DNA of 64,000 nt, from positions 3,999,001-4,063,000 of the forward strand of contig NZ_CP031455.1 in the NCBI RefSeq assembly GCF_003391135.1. The letters run 5' to 3'. The notes below the pieces were generated by a model that ran no database searches, was not told where the DNA came from, and saw only the letters and a list, made by a program, of their open reading frames with translations. A program made the position numbers and the translations under genes. Of the stretch, positions 1 to 9,497 are shown one piece after another (position 1 is the first letter of the stretch; every line of letters starts with the position of its first letter). Source of the DNA: Streptoverticillium olivoreticuli subsp. olivoreticuli. Its GTDB lineage: Bacteria; Actinomycetota; Actinomycetes; Streptomycetales; Streptomycetaceae.

Positions 1-222
1 CCCAGCCCCGCCCCTTCCCGAAACCGGGGCTCCGCCCCAGACCCCGAAGCACGCTTCGCGCGCTGTCCTCAAACGCCGGACGGGCTGGATTTCGCGGACC
101 GTAGCCAGCGAAATCAGCCCGTCCGGCGATTGAGGACGCGCCCGCAGGGCGCTGGGGGGCCGGGGGTCTCCCCCGGTTTCGGGAAGGGGCGGGGCTGGGG
201 AACAAGCCCGCCGCAGGCGGCA
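1..222. repeat. Dispersed long palindromic intergenic repeat, copy A (left edge outside the window)
   Basis: This is a large imperfect inverted repeat. The left half has a CCCCAGCCCCGCCCC-type end and runs to a core at 65-87. The right half starts with the same core inverted (115-137, CAGCCCGTCCGGCG then ATTGAGGAC) and ends with the complementary GGGGCGGGGCTGGGG. The outer right edge carries the CCGCC-type flank (209-222). It lies directly 3' of the LysR gene. Five further copies occur in this window. Confidence 0.85.
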
Positions 223-245
223 ACGGACCCGCACCCCACACCCGG

Positions 246-1142
246 TCACCCCGGCGGCGGCGCAGCCAGATGTTCCAGCAGGACGCCGCGCAGCTCGCGC
301 GCCGCGCGTGGTGGGGCGACATCCTTGCGGTGCGCCACCGCGATCGTGCGCCGCATCCGCGTCCCCTCGAACGGAGTGACCCGCAGGCCCGAGCGGGCCG
401 CCACCATGCCGGGGACGACCGCGAGGCCCAGGCCCGCGCGGACGAAGCCGAGGACCGCGTCCATCTCGCCGCCCTCCACGGTGAAGGACGGTTCGAAACC
501 GGCCGCCCGGCAGGCCGCCGTGGTGATCTCCCGCAGGTCGTAGCCGCGCCGGAACATCACCATGGGCCGGTCCGCGAGCTCCGCCACCCGGATGGCGCTG
601 CGCCGGGTTGGCGGTGGCGCCGAGGGGGCGGTGACGACGACGAGGTCCTCGCGGAGGAGCTCGGTGGTGGCCAGGGCGGGGCCGCCGACGGGCAGCGGGG
701 TGATGATCAGCGCGAGGTCGAGCCCGCCGGCGGCGAGGGTGCGGACGAGGTCCTGCGAACCGCCCTCGTCCACCACGAGCTCGATGCCCGGGTAGCGCGC
801 GTGGTAGGCGTGCAGCACATCGGGGACCAGGCTCGCGCAGAGGCTGGGCGGCGCCCCGAGGCGCACCCGGCCGCGCCGCAGCTGGACGACCTCCTGGACC
901 TCGCGGCGCGCCGTCTCGGTGTCCGCGAGGATCTGCCGGGCGAGCGGCAGCAGGACCTCGCCCGCGTCGGTGAGCGTGATGTTGCCCCGGGCCCGGTGGA
1001 AGAGCTCGGCGCCCAGCTCCCGTTCGAGGGCGCGGATCTGCTGGGACAGCGAGGGCTGGGCGACGTGCAGCGCGTCCGCGGCCCGCGTGAAGTGGCGGAC
1101 CTCGGCGAGCGTGGTGAAGTAGCGGAGCTGCTGGAACTGCAC
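246..1142 (-). CDS. LysR-family transcriptional regulator
   Basis: A 298-residue cytoplasmic DNA-binding regulator of normal LTTR length. The N-terminal winged HTH is clear (residues about 3-60, with AADALHVAQPSLSQQIRALE), followed by the linker helix and a periplasmic-binding-like effector domain starting near GRVRLGAPPSL. It starts at a GTG with no Shine-Dalgarno. A TATATA hexamer ends about 10 nt upstream, so the transcript may be nearly leaderless. The co-oriented gene upstream is a sigma-factor fusion. No divergent target gene is adjacent, so the ligand and regulon cannot be inferred. The 3' end abuts dispersed repeat A. Confidence 0.9.
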   Translation of the reverse strand: MQFQQLRYFTTLAEVRHFTRAADALHVAQPSLSQQIRALERELGAELFHRARGNITLTDAGEVLLPLARQILADTETARREVQEVVQLRRGRVRLGAPPSLCASLVPDVLHAYHARYPGIELVVDEGGSQDLVRTLAAGGLDLALIITPLPVGGPALATTELLREDLVVVTAPSAPPPTRRSAIRVAELADRPMVMFRRGYDLREITTAACRAAGFEPSFTVEGGEMDAVLGFVRAGLGLAVVPGMVAARSGLRVTPFEGTRMRRTIAVAHRKDVAPPRAARELRGVLLEHLAAPPPG

Positions 1143-1153
1143 CCGCGCATCGT

Positions 1154-1170
1154 ATATAGCCGGAACCTAT
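1154..1170 (-). promoter_or_regulatory. Candidate promoter and LysR-type box upstream of the LysR gene
   Basis: A TATATA hexamer (1154-1159, minus strand) overlaps the 15-bp inverted repeat ATAGCCGGAACCTAT (1156-1170), which fits the LysR T-N11-A pattern. Its position is consistent with autoregulation. This is inference from the motif only. Confidence 0.4.
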
Positions 1171-1219
1171 CGAGACAGGCTCCGGCATCGATGTTCACCG
1201 GCCGGCCCGGGCGGGCCCG

Positions 1220-2875
1220 TCAGCGCGCCCCGAACACCTGGGTCCACCGGGGTCCGCCCGGCGCGTGGTTGACGCCGACGCCGATCTCCTTGAAGGAGCA
1301 GTTGAGGATGTTCCGCCGGTGCCCGTCACTGTGCATCCACGAGTCCATGACCGAGGCGGGGTCCTGCTGCCCGTAGGCGATGTTCTCGCCGTACGTGCTC
1401 CAGTGGTACCCGGCGGCGGTGATGCGCTCGCCGGGGCCCGCGCCGTCGGGGTTGGTGTGGTCGAAGAAGTTGCGGGCGGCCATGTCGTCGGACTGGCCCT
1501 GCGCCGCGCGGTCCAGGGTGCCGTTCTCGGTGACCGGGGAGCAGCCGGCCTTCGCGCGCTCGGCGTTGACGAGGGCGGTGACCTGCTGCCCGAGCGAGCC
1601 GCCGCCGGGCCCGGCGGGCGGCTTGGGGGCCGAGGGGGCCTTGGGGGCGGGGCGGTCGGTGGTGGGGTCCGCCTTCTTCGGCTCGGGTGCCTCGCTGGTG
1701 GCAGTGTCCGGGGCGGAGGCCGAGGCGGACGCGCTCGGCTTGGCGGAAGCGCTCGCGGAGGCGCTCGCCCGGGGCGAGGGCGACGCGCTCGGCGGCAGGG
1801 CGCCGGTGGAGGCGTCCAGCGCCTTCACCTGGGTGGGTATCTCGTCCCCGGCCGAGACGGGCCGGTCCTTACGGTCCGTGGAGTCGGTGAAGAGGTACAT
1901 CCCGCCGAGCACACCGCCCGCGACGACGGCCAGGGCGGCGGCCCCGGCGGCGGCCCGCTTCGCGGTGCGGGACCGGGAGGAGGCCCGGTGGCCGTGCGTA
2001 CGGCTGCCGCCGGTGCGGTGCCGGGCGGCGCGCGAGGCGCGGGAGGCGCCCGGAGCGGGGGCCGAGGCCGCGACCGGCCGCGTGTGGAGCACCGCCCCGC
2101 CGCCCCACCAGCCGAGCAGCGCGCCCGCCACCGGCACCAGGCCGAGGCCGACGAGCAGCCGCTCCGCGGGGACCAGCGCGGACCAGGCACCCCCGCACGC
2201 CCCGCAGGCCCGCGCGTGCCGGGCGATGCGCTTGCGCCACAGCGCGGACGGGTTGCCGTCCCAGGGTGCGACGAGCTCGGCGAGCTCGCGGCAGCGCGGT
2301 GCGGCGCCGAGGGCGCGTACGACGCCGCGCGCCGTGTCCAGCTGCTCCTTGGTGCGCTGGACGCGGACGGCCGTGTGCGCGGGCGACAGCTCCAGCGCGG
2401 CGGCGACCTCGGCGCGGGTCAGCTCGCCGGCCGCCTCCAGCCACCACAGGGACAGCACGGTCTGCTCGCCCTCGTCGAGCCAGCGGGTCGCCTCCGCGAC
2501 CTCCCTGCGCTGGCCCGAAAGGCCCAGCCGCACGATGGTCAGGTCGACGAAGTCCGCGCGGGGGTCGGGGACTTCGGCGACTTCCTGCAGGCCACTGACG
2601 GGCGCCTCGGGGCGGGCCCGCCAGTGGCTGCGTATCTGGTTGGTCGTGATGGCCACGAGCCAGGAGCGGAAGCGGGCGGGGTCCCGGAGCTCGTCCAGGC
2701 CGTTGATGACCCGCAGCATCGTCTCCTGGACCACGTCGTCGACGTCGGCGTGCCCGTCGAGGGCCCGTCCGACGATGTTGTAGACGAGCGGCAGGCAGTC
2801 GGCGACGAGCTCGTCCTGTGCCGCCGGGTCCCCGGCCCGCGCCGCCTCGACCACGGCCACGCTGTCACTCTTCAC
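1220..2875 (-). CDS. ECF-type sigma factor fused to zinc-finger anti-sigma motif, transmembrane helix and CAP (SCP/PR1) domain
   Basis: A 551-residue protein from GTG 2875, chosen because the sigma homology begins there and a purine tract (GAGAAGGGG) lies upstream. The sigma region 2 signature DDVVQETMLRV is at residues 46-56 and a region-4 HTH at about 130-180. A zinc-binding H-x3-C-x2-C motif follows (H220, C224, C227, with C195 upstream), as in ZAS anti-sigma domains. Next come hydrophobic segments, the stronger one an Ala/Gly/Val-rich stretch near residues 310-330, then a Ser/Ala/Pro-rich low-complexity spacer and a C-terminal CAP domain (about 430-551). Inferred topology: sigma domain in the cytosol, CAP domain outside, with an internal anti-sigma module. 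ECF families with C-terminal membrane and extracellular extensions are known in actinomycetes; the CAP version has no assigned signal. Confidence 0.8.
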   Translation of the reverse strand: MKSDSVAVVEAARAGDPAAQDELVADCLPLVYNIVGRALDGHADVDDVVQETMLRVINGLDELRDPARFRSWLVAITTNQIRSHWRARPEAPVSGLQEVAEVPDPRADFVDLTIVRLGLSGQRREVAEATRWLDEGEQTVLSLWWLEAAGELTRAEVAAALELSPAHTAVRVQRTKEQLDTARGVVRALGAAPRCRELAELVAPWDGNPSALWRKRIARHARACGACGGAWSALVPAERLLVGLGLVPVAGALLGWWGGGAVLHTRPVAASAPAPGASRASRAARHRTGGSRTHGHRASSRSRTAKRAAAGAAALAVVAGGVLGGMYLFTDSTDRKDRPVSAGDEIPTQVKALDASTGALPPSASPSPRASASASASAKPSASASASAPDTATSEAPEPKKADPTTDRPAPKAPSAPKPPAGPGGGSLGQQVTALVNAERAKAGCSPVTENGTLDRAAQGQSDDMAARNFFDHTNPDGAGPGERITAAGYHWSTYGENIAYGQQDPASVMDSWMHSDGHRRNILNCSFKEIGVGVNHAPGGPRWTQVFGAR

Positions 2876-2981
2876 GCCGCGCCACCCCTTCTCGCTTTTC
2901 CGTTCGGTCCGACACATAGGAGACGTGGGACGCCGCGCGGGATAACAGAAAAGGGAGAGGAAATTTTTCAGCAGTGCCGGA

Positions 2982-5078
2982 TCACGGCCTCCGGGCCGCC
3001 CGGTTGCGCCCGCCGGGGCCGGGCGACAGCCCTTCTGCGAGTTCGTCGAGGGCGTCCAGCAGGAGGTCCGCGCCGCGCACGGCGACGCCCTCGTCACCGA
3101 CTTCCGCCTGCCAGGCGGTGAGCACGGCGCGGGGGCCCGTCCAGTCCAGGTGGCCGCGTTCCCGTACGGCTTCGGCCGCGGCCGGGAGGGCCGCCTTGAG
3201 GGCCTCGGCGAAGGCCTCGGCGCCCTTGGAGGGTTCGGCGTCGCGGTCCGGGAGGTGAGCCTCCATCAGCATGGTGGCCCGGCCCATGGTGGCGAGCGCC
3301 GCCTCCGCCGTGCGCTCCTTCGTACGGGAGATGCCCCGGTGCCGTACGGGCTCGGTCAGGGCGCGGGCCGCCGCCTCGTCCCAGGCGGTACGGGCCGCCC
3401 GCGAGTCCAGCAGCGCCTCGCGCACCCGGCGCGGGCGGCGCTCGGCCGGGTTGCCGAACGCGTGGAGCACGGCCAGGCTGTAACGGCCGTTGGCGGTCAG
3501 CCAGTCGGCGAGCCGGTCGCGCAGCCGGGGCGTCTCCCAGGTGGGGAAGAGCGCGTACGCGGCCATCGCGAGCAGCCCGCCCAGCAGGGTCAGGGCCACC
3601 CGCGCCTGGACGGTCTGCGACCAGTCCCCGCCCGCGATGCCGAGCAGGAAGACGACGTAGGCGGCGATGCACGCGGACGCCACGCTGTAGCCGGTGTTCA
3701 TCAGGAGGTACATCAGCGCGATGCACAGCACGGCGAGGCCCGCGTTCACCCACGGACCGGGGTGGCCCACGGCGACCAGCGCCCCGCCGATCAGCACGCC
3801 GACGACGGTCCCGGCGAAGCGGGCGATGCCCCGCGAGTACGTCTGGCCGAAGTCCGGCCGCATCACCATCACGGAGGTCATCGGCGCCCAGTAGCCGTGT
3901 CCGAGCGGCAGCGCGGTGCCCAGCGCGTAGCCGACCAGCACGACCACCGTCACCCGGACCGCGTGCCGCCCGACCGGTGACGACCAGCGCGCCTCGCGGC
4001 GCAGGGCGCGCAGCGCCAGCGGCACGAGGCGGGGCACCGAGGGCCGCAGCAGGTGCCGGTGTTCCTCGCCGGCGGCCGGTCCGGTCGAACGGACCGGCTC
4101 GTCGGTGGCGTCCACGGCGTCGCCGAGCAGCGCGATCAGCCGGTACGCGGAGCGGCGGGCCGGGCCCTTGAGCATCGGCCCGGACGCGGGCACCTGCAGG
4201 ATGGCCACCGCCTCGGGCGGCAGCCGCACCGGCCTGCCCCAGCGGATGGCGCGGGCGACGGCGTCCAGGACGGCCCCGGCGGCGGCCAGCAGATCGCGGG
4301 CCCGGTCGCGCTCGGGCCCTTCGGCCGGGGCACCCAGCACCGGGTCGGCGATCGACGCGAGCACCGGCCGGATGCGCTCGGCGACCCCGCGCGGACCGCC
4401 GAGCTGGCGGGGCCGGCTGCGGGCCTGGCGGGGAGTCAGCTCGGCGGCCTCGCGGGCGTCCATGAGCGGCTGCGGGTCGAAGCGGGCCACGGGGTCGTGG
4501 CGGAGTCTTCGCGCGTAGTCCGCCTCGGCGGCGAGCGCGTCGGCGAGCGCGTCGCGCTGGAGGCCCCAGGGGCGGACGGGCAGCAGCACGATCAGCAGCG
4601 CTTGGACCAGCCCGCCGACGGCGATGAGCCCGGCGTGCTCCAGGGCGCCGAGTACGGACGTCGGCAGGGTGACCGTGACCAGCATGACGGCGATGGTCTG
4701 CGTGGCGACGAGCCCGGACACCGGCCCGACCGCCCACGCCATGCCGGCGAAGAGGGTCCACACCGCCAGCAGCGTGGCGAACAGGACATGGTCGGCGGCG
4801 GCCGTGTAGCCCAGGAACGTGCTGATGCCGAGCCCCACCGCCACCGCGAGCGCCAGCACGGGCCGCGGCCGCCAGCTCCGCTGGAACGTCGCCAGGCCCG
4901 CGGCGAAGGCGCCGAACGCGGAGGAGACGGCGAGGGTGGGTGTGCCGAGCCAGAGCGTCAGCCCGACCACGATCGCGACCCCGGCCGCGCCGCGGAGGGC
5001 GACGAGCGGGGTCAGCTTGGTGCGCTCCACGGTCAGACCGGTCCGCACGGTCTCTCTCAGGGCGCTCGACCAGGTCAT
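2982..5078 (-). CDS. FUSC-family integral membrane protein (putative aromatic/organic acid exporter)
   Basis: A 698-residue membrane protein with a hydrophobic N-terminal block (about residues 26-168), a central soluble region, and a second membrane block (about 371-490) that contains the FUSC-like stretch around HGYWAPMTSVMVMRPDFGQ. A soluble C-terminal tail follows. The family includes fusaric acid resistance and AaeB-type efflux proteins, but the substrate here is unknown. It starts at ATG 5078 with an AGGG 3 nt upstream. It lies between mmsA and the sigma fusion, all on the minus strand, and a strong hairpin separates it from mmsA, so it is probably not part of the inositol operon. Confidence 0.8.
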   Translation of the reverse strand: MTWSSALRETVRTGLTVERTKLTPLVALRGAAGVAIVVGLTLWLGTPTLAVSSAFGAFAAGLATFQRSWRPRPVLALAVAVGLGISTFLGYTAAADHVLFATLLAVWTLFAGMAWAVGPVSGLVATQTIAVMLVTVTLPTSVLGALEHAGLIAVGGLVQALLIVLLPVRPWGLQRDALADALAAEADYARRLRHDPVARFDPQPLMDAREAAELTPRQARSRPRQLGGPRGVAERIRPVLASIADPVLGAPAEGPERDRARDLLAAAGAVLDAVARAIRWGRPVRLPPEAVAILQVPASGPMLKGPARRSAYRLIALLGDAVDATDEPVRSTGPAAGEEHRHLLRPSVPRLVPLALRALRREARWSSPVGRHAVRVTVVVLVGYALGTALPLGHGYWAPMTSVMVMRPDFGQTYSRGIARFAGTVVGVLIGGALVAVGHPGPWVNAGLAVLCIALMYLLMNTGYSVASACIAAYVVFLLGIAGGDWSQTVQARVALTLLGGLLAMAAYALFPTWETPRLRDRLADWLTANGRYSLAVLHAFGNPAERRPRRVREALLDSRAARTAWDEAAARALTEPVRHRGISRTKERTAEAALATMGRATMLMEAHLPDRDAEPSKGAEAFAEALKAALPAAAEAVRERGHLDWTGPRAVLTAWQAEVGDEGVAVRGADLLLDALDELAEGLSPGPGGRNRAARRP

Positions 5079-5097
5079 GCCCTGAGCTTACGATCAT

Positions 5098-5131
5098 GCC
5101 GTCGCGAACCGGCGCTCCGGTCCGCGACGGC
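5098..5131 (-). terminator. Intrinsic-type hairpin after mmsA
   Basis: A 9-bp stem (GCCGTCGCG with CGCGACGGC) continues after one mismatch into a 5-bp stem (ACCGG/CCGGT) with a CGCT loop. It lies 22 nt 3' of the mmsA stop codon. There is no U-tract, which is normal for Streptomyces. Confidence 0.7.
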
Positions 5132-5152
5132 GTGACCTGGCATTACCGGCCG

Positions 5153-6646
5153 TCAGCGGTGGCTGGGGAAGCCCAGGTCCACGCCGCTCTCCGAGGGGTC
5201 CGGCCAGCGGGTCGTCACCACCTTGCCGCGGGTGTAGAAGTGCACGCCGTCGTTGCCGTAGATGTGCAGGTCCCCGAAGAGGGAGTCCTTCCAGCCGCCG
5301 AAGGAGTGGTAGCCCACCGGCACCGGGATCGGGACGTTGACGCCCACCATCCCCGCGTGGACCTCCAGCTGGAAGCGGCGTGCCGCGCCGCCGTCCCGCG
5401 TGAAGATGGCGGTGCCGTTGCCCCAGGGCGAGCCGTTGACGATGGCGAGGCCCTCCTCGTAGGTGTCGGCGCGCAGCACGCACAGCACCGGGCCGAAGAT
5501 CTCGTCGCGGTAGGCGTCCATGCCGGTGCCGACGTGGTCGAGGAGGGACAGGCCGATCCAGTGCCCGTTCTCGTACCCCTCGACGGTGAAGCCCGTGCCG
5601 TCCAGGACGACCCGCGCGCCCTGTCCTGCGGCGCCTTCCACGTAGGAGGCGACCTTGTCGCGGTGGGCCTTGGTGATGAGCGGGCCCATCTCGGAGGCGG
5701 GGTCGTCGCCGGGGCCGATCTTGATCTTCCCGGCGCGGTCGACGATCTTCTCCACGAGCGCGTCGCCGGTGGCACCGACCGCGACGACCGCGGAGATGGC
5801 CATGCAGCGCTCGCCGGCGGAGCCGTACGCGGCGGAGACGGCGGCGTCGGCAGCCGCGTCGAGGTCGGCGTCGGGCAGCACGAGCATGTGGTTCTTGGCG
5901 CCGCCGAGTGCCTGGACGCGCTTGCCGTTGGCGGTGGCCACGGTGTGGATGTGGCGGGCGATCGGGGTGGAGCCGACGAAGGAGACGGCCGCGATGTCGG
6001 GGTGCTCCAGGATGCGGTCGACGGCCACCTTGTCGCCGTTGACGACATTGAGCACACCGGCCGGCAGGCCCGCCTCGGCGGCCAGCTCCGCGAGCAGGAA
6101 GGCGGCCGAGGGGTCCTTCTCGCTCGGCTTGAGGACGAAGGTGTTGCCGCAGGCGATGGCGAGCGGGAACATCCACATCGGCACCATGGCCGGGAAGTTG
6201 AAGGGCGTGATGCCCGCGACGACGCCCAGGGGCTGCCGGATCGCGGCGACGTCGACACCGCTGGACACCTGGGACGACAGCTCGCCCTTGAGCTGCGTGG
6301 TGATCCCGCAGGCCAGCTCGACGATCTCCAGGCCGCGGGCGACCTCGCCGAGCGCGTCGGAGTGGACCTTGCCGTGCTCGGCGGTGATCAGCCGGGCGAT
6401 CTCGTCGCGGTGGGCGTCGAGGAGCGCGCGGTAGCGGAAGAGCACGGCGGTGCGGGCGGCGAGCGAGGAGGTGCCCCAGGTGGCGTACGCCTCCTTCGCC
6501 GCCGCCACGGCGGCGTCGACCTCCTCGGCGGAGGCGAAGGCGACCCGGGTGGTCCGCTCCCCGGTCGCGGGGTCGGTGACCGGCCCGAACGTGCCGGAGG
6601 TGCCCTCGACGGCCTTGCCGCCGATCCAGTGGTGCACGGTCTTCAT
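5153..6646 (-). CDS. mmsA: Methylmalonate-semialdehyde dehydrogenase (CoA-acylating)
   Basis: A 497-residue ALDH-superfamily enzyme converting malonate or methylmalonate semialdehyde to acetyl- or propionyl-CoA. Here it is probably the last step of inositol breakdown (IolA role). Diagnostic features are PFNFP (N150), the catalytic cysteine C281 in GERCMA, and the N-terminal MKTVHHWIGGK typical of MmsA. ATG 6646 is preferred to upstream in-frame codons because homology starts there and an AGAAGG lies upstream. It is the fifth gene of the minus-strand iol set, 59 nt after iolD. The enzyme may also serve valine degradation. Confidence 0.93.
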   Translation of the reverse strand: MKTVHHWIGGKAVEGTSGTFGPVTDPATGERTTRVAFASAEEVDAAVAAAKEAYATWGTSSLAARTAVLFRYRALLDAHRDEIARLITAEHGKVHSDALGEVARGLEIVELACGITTQLKGELSSQVSSGVDVAAIRQPLGVVAGITPFNFPAMVPMWMFPLAIACGNTFVLKPSEKDPSAAFLLAELAAEAGLPAGVLNVVNGDKVAVDRILEHPDIAAVSFVGSTPIARHIHTVATANGKRVQALGGAKNHMLVLPDADLDAAADAAVSAAYGSAGERCMAISAVVAVGATGDALVEKIVDRAGKIKIGPGDDPASEMGPLITKAHRDKVASYVEGAAGQGARVVLDGTGFTVEGYENGHWIGLSLLDHVGTGMDAYRDEIFGPVLCVLRADTYEEGLAIVNGSPWGNGTAIFTRDGGAARRFQLEVHAGMVGVNVPIPVPVGYHSFGGWKDSLFGDLHIYGNDGVHFYTRGKVVTTRWPDPSESGVDLGFPSHR

Positions 6647-6705
6647 CTTCGGGAGCCCTTCTGGAGGATGACTTGGCGGACAGGAGACGGACGGGCGGAA
6701 GGCCC

Positions 6706-8586
6706 TCAGAGATACCGGCGCCGTCCGGCCACGTGCCGTTCGTACTCCTCCCGGGCCCTGACCGCCGCGGGACGGGTCGCGGTCTGGGCGACAGGCACAT
6801 CCCACCACGCCTGCGCAGGGGGCGCGCCCGGCACTGTGTCGGCCGTTTCGGTCTCCACATAGACACATGTGGGGCGGGTGGCGGCGCGCGCCTCGGCCAG
6901 TGCCTCCGCCAGCTCGCCGTTGGTCCGGGCGCGCAGCACCGACATCCCCAGGGAGGCGGCGTTGGCGGCGAGGTCGACGGGCAGGGGGTCGCCGGTGTAC
7001 GTGCCGTCGGGGGCCCGGAAGCGGTAGGCCGTGCCGAAGCGCTCGCCGCCGACGGCGTCGGAGAGCCCGCCGATGGAGGCGTAGCCGTGGTTCTGGAGCA
7101 GCAGGAGCTTGATGGCGATCCCTTCCTGCACGGCCGTGACCAGCTCGGTCGGCATCATCAGATACGTGCCGTCGCCGACGAGCGCCCAGACGGGGCGGTC
7201 GGGGCTCGCCATCCGGACGCCGATCGCGGCGGGGATCTCGTAGCCCATGCAGGAGTAGCCGTATTCGAGGTGGTAGTCGCGGCGGCCCCGGGCGCGCCAG
7301 AGCTTGTGGAGGTCGCCGGGGAGCGAGCCGGCCGCGTTGACGATCACGTCCGAGGGGTCGACGACCCGGTCGAGGGCGCCGAGCACCTGGGCCTGGGTGG
7401 GGCGGGCGTCGCGGTCGGTCCAGGAGAAGGCGCGGGTGACGACCTGGTCCCAGGCGGCCTTGCCGCGGGCGTACTCCCGCTCGTACTCCTCGGGGACGCG
7501 GTGACCGGAGAGTGCCTCCAGCAGCGCCTCAAGCCCGGCCCGCGCGTCGCCGACCAGGGGCAGGCCGGAGAGCTTGTGGGCGTCGAAGGAGGTGATGTTG
7601 AGGTTGACGAAGCGCACTCCGGGCGCGGCGAAGAGGGTCGAGGAGGCGGTGGTGAAGTCGCTGTAGCGGGTGCCGACGCCGATGACGAGGTCGGCGGTGC
7701 GGGCGAGTTCGTCGGCGACGGCGGTGCCGGTGTGCCCGAGGCCGCCCACGTCGCGGGCGTGGTGGTGGGGCAGCGAGCCCTTGCCCGCCTGGGTGCAGGC
7801 GACGGGGATGCCGGTGGCGTCGGCGAACGCGGACAGGGCGTCGTAGGCGCCGCTGTGCGGGACGCCGCCCCCGGCGACGAGCAGCGGGCGGCGGGCGGCC
7901 CGTACGGCCGCCACGGCCTCGGCGAGGGCGCCGGGGTCGGGCGCGGGGCGGCGCACGTGCCAGACGCGGTCGGCGAAGAACTCCTGCGGCCAGTCGTACG
8001 CCTCGGCCTGGACGTCCTGTGGCAGGGCGAGGGTGACGGCGCCGGTCCGGACGGGGTCGGCGAGCACCCGCATGGCCTCCAGGGCGGCCGGGATCAGCAT
8101 CTCGGGGCGGGTGATCCGGTCGAAGTACCGCGAGACGGGCCGCAGGCAGTCGTTGACGGAGATGTCGCCCGCGCCCGGGTGTTCGAGCTGCTGGAGGACG
8201 GGGTCGGCCGGGCGGGTGGCGAAGGTGTCGCCGGGCAGCAGCAGGACGGGGATGTGGTTGATCGTGGCGAGGGCGGCGCCGGTGACGAGGTTGGTGGCGC
8301 CGGGGCCGATGGAGGTGGTGACGGCGTGGGCGGAGAGCCGGTCGCGGTGGCGGGCGTAGCCGACGGCGGCGTGCACCATGGCCTGTTCGTTGCGGCCCTG
8401 GTGGTAGGGCATGGCGTCGCCGGACTCCAGCAGCGCCTGGCCGATCCCGGCGACGTTGCCGTGGCCGAAGATGCCCCAGCAGGCGGTGATCAGCCGCTGC
8501 CCCGTGCCGTCGCGCTCGGTGTACTGGTGGGCGAGGAATTCCACCAGGGCCTGGGCGACGGTCAGCCGCCGGGTGGGAACGGTCAT
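6706..8586 (-). CDS. iolD: 3D-(3,5/4)-trihydroxycyclohexane-1,2-dione hydrolase
   Basis: A 626-residue thiamine-diphosphate enzyme that opens the cyclic diketone ring of the inositol pathway to 5-deoxy-glucuronate. The N-terminal ThDP-binding half shows GHGNVAG and the catalytic glutamate in YHQGRNEQAM. The central Rossmann-like domain and the C-terminal GDGTYLMMPTE ThDP motif are present. Start ATG 8586 overlaps the iolB stop by 4 bp (ATGA), which indicates translational coupling. Length and order (iolB-iolD-mmsA) fit the actinobacterial iol locus. Confidence 0.93.
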   Translation of the reverse strand: MTVPTRRLTVAQALVEFLAHQYTERDGTGQRLITACWGIFGHGNVAGIGQALLESGDAMPYHQGRNEQAMVHAAVGYARHRDRLSAHAVTTSIGPGATNLVTGAALATINHIPVLLLPGDTFATRPADPVLQQLEHPGAGDISVNDCLRPVSRYFDRITRPEMLIPAALEAMRVLADPVRTGAVTLALPQDVQAEAYDWPQEFFADRVWHVRRPAPDPGALAEAVAAVRAARRPLLVAGGGVPHSGAYDALSAFADATGIPVACTQAGKGSLPHHHARDVGGLGHTGTAVADELARTADLVIGVGTRYSDFTTASSTLFAAPGVRFVNLNITSFDAHKLSGLPLVGDARAGLEALLEALSGHRVPEEYEREYARGKAAWDQVVTRAFSWTDRDARPTQAQVLGALDRVVDPSDVIVNAAGSLPGDLHKLWRARGRRDYHLEYGYSCMGYEIPAAIGVRMASPDRPVWALVGDGTYLMMPTELVTAVQEGIAIKLLLLQNHGYASIGGLSDAVGGERFGTAYRFRAPDGTYTGDPLPVDLAANAASLGMSVLRARTNGELAEALAEARAATRPTCVYVETETADTVPGAPPAQAWWDVPVAQTATRPAAVRAREEYERHVAGRRRYL

Positions 8587-9458
8587 CGGGCCTCTCCCGC
8601 GGTGTACAGCGGCAGCCGGGGGTCGACGGGCTGCCCGGGCCAGGTGGCGCGGATCCAGGCGTGGTCGGGGTGGTCGCGGATGAGCCACTCCCGTTCCGCG
8701 CCGGGCCCGGCCATGACGTTGAGGTAGTACATGGTGTGGCCGGGGGCGGCGACGGACGGGCCGTGCCAGCCGTCGGGGATCAGCACGGCGTCGCCGGTGC
8801 GGACCTCCGCGAGCACGTCCGTGCCACCGCTCCGGGAGGGCGAGACCCGCTGGTAGCCGAGCCCGGCGTCGCCCTCGATCTCGAAGTAGTAGATCTCCTC
8901 CAGGCGGGACTCCTCGCCGGGGTGGTGCTCGTCGTGTTTGTGCGGCGGGTAGGAGGACCAGTTGCCGCCGGGGGTGAGCACCTCGACGGCGATGAGCCGG
9001 TCGCACGCGAAGGCGTCGGCGGCGGCGAAGTTGTTGACCTGCCGCGAGCAGTTGCCGGTGCCGCGCAGCTCCACGGGGACGTTCGAGGCGGGGCCGTGGC
9101 GCGCGGTCAGCCGGTTCGCGCAGCGCGCCCCGGCGAGCGCGAACCGGCCGCCCGCGCCGGAGCCGAGGGTCACCCGCGCGTCCCTCGGCACATACGCGAA
9201 GTCGCTCACGCCCTCGAACACGCTCTTCCTGCCGTGCAGTTCGAAGGACTGCCCGTCGACGGTGACCGTGCACCCTCCGGCCAGCGGCAGCACGATCCAT
9301 TCGCTGTCACCCGCCGTGAAGGTGTGCGTGGAGCCGGGCGAGAGCGTGAGGACGCGCAGCGAGGAGTGGCTCCAGCCGGCCTGCTCGGGCCAGATGTCCA
9401 GGACGTACGGGCCGTCGGCCGCGCTGCCCGCCGGGAGGTGATGGGTGGCGAAGGTCAT
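8583..9458 (-). CDS. iolB: 5-deoxy-glucuronate isomerase
   Basis: A 291-residue double-cupin protein isomerising 5-deoxy-D-glucuronate to 2-deoxy-5-keto-D-gluconate. The metal-binding region shows NWSSYPPHKHD with EEIYYFE, and a C-terminal GWHGPSVAAPGHTMYYLNV typical of IolB. ATG 9458 is chosen over an in-frame codon 36 nt upstream because the conserved N-terminus begins at MTFATHHL and an AGGAG lies upstream. It overlaps iolD by 4 bp and follows the aldolase gene by 39 nt. Confidence 0.93.
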   Translation of the reverse strand: MTFATHHLPAGSAADGPYVLDIWPEQAGWSHSSLRVLTLSPGSTHTFTAGDSEWIVLPLAGGCTVTVDGQSFELHGRKSVFEGVSDFAYVPRDARVTLGSGAGGRFALAGARCANRLTARHGPASNVPVELRGTGNCSRQVNNFAAADAFACDRLIAVEVLTPGGNWSSYPPHKHDEHHPGEESRLEEIYYFEIEGDAGLGYQRVSPSRSGGTDVLAEVRTGDAVLIPDGWHGPSVAAPGHTMYYLNVMAGPGAEREWLIRDHPDHAWIRATWPGQPVDPRLPLYTAGEAR

Positions 9459-9497
9459 GAGTTCTCGTCTCTCCTGACGCCGTGTGGGGCACAAGCG

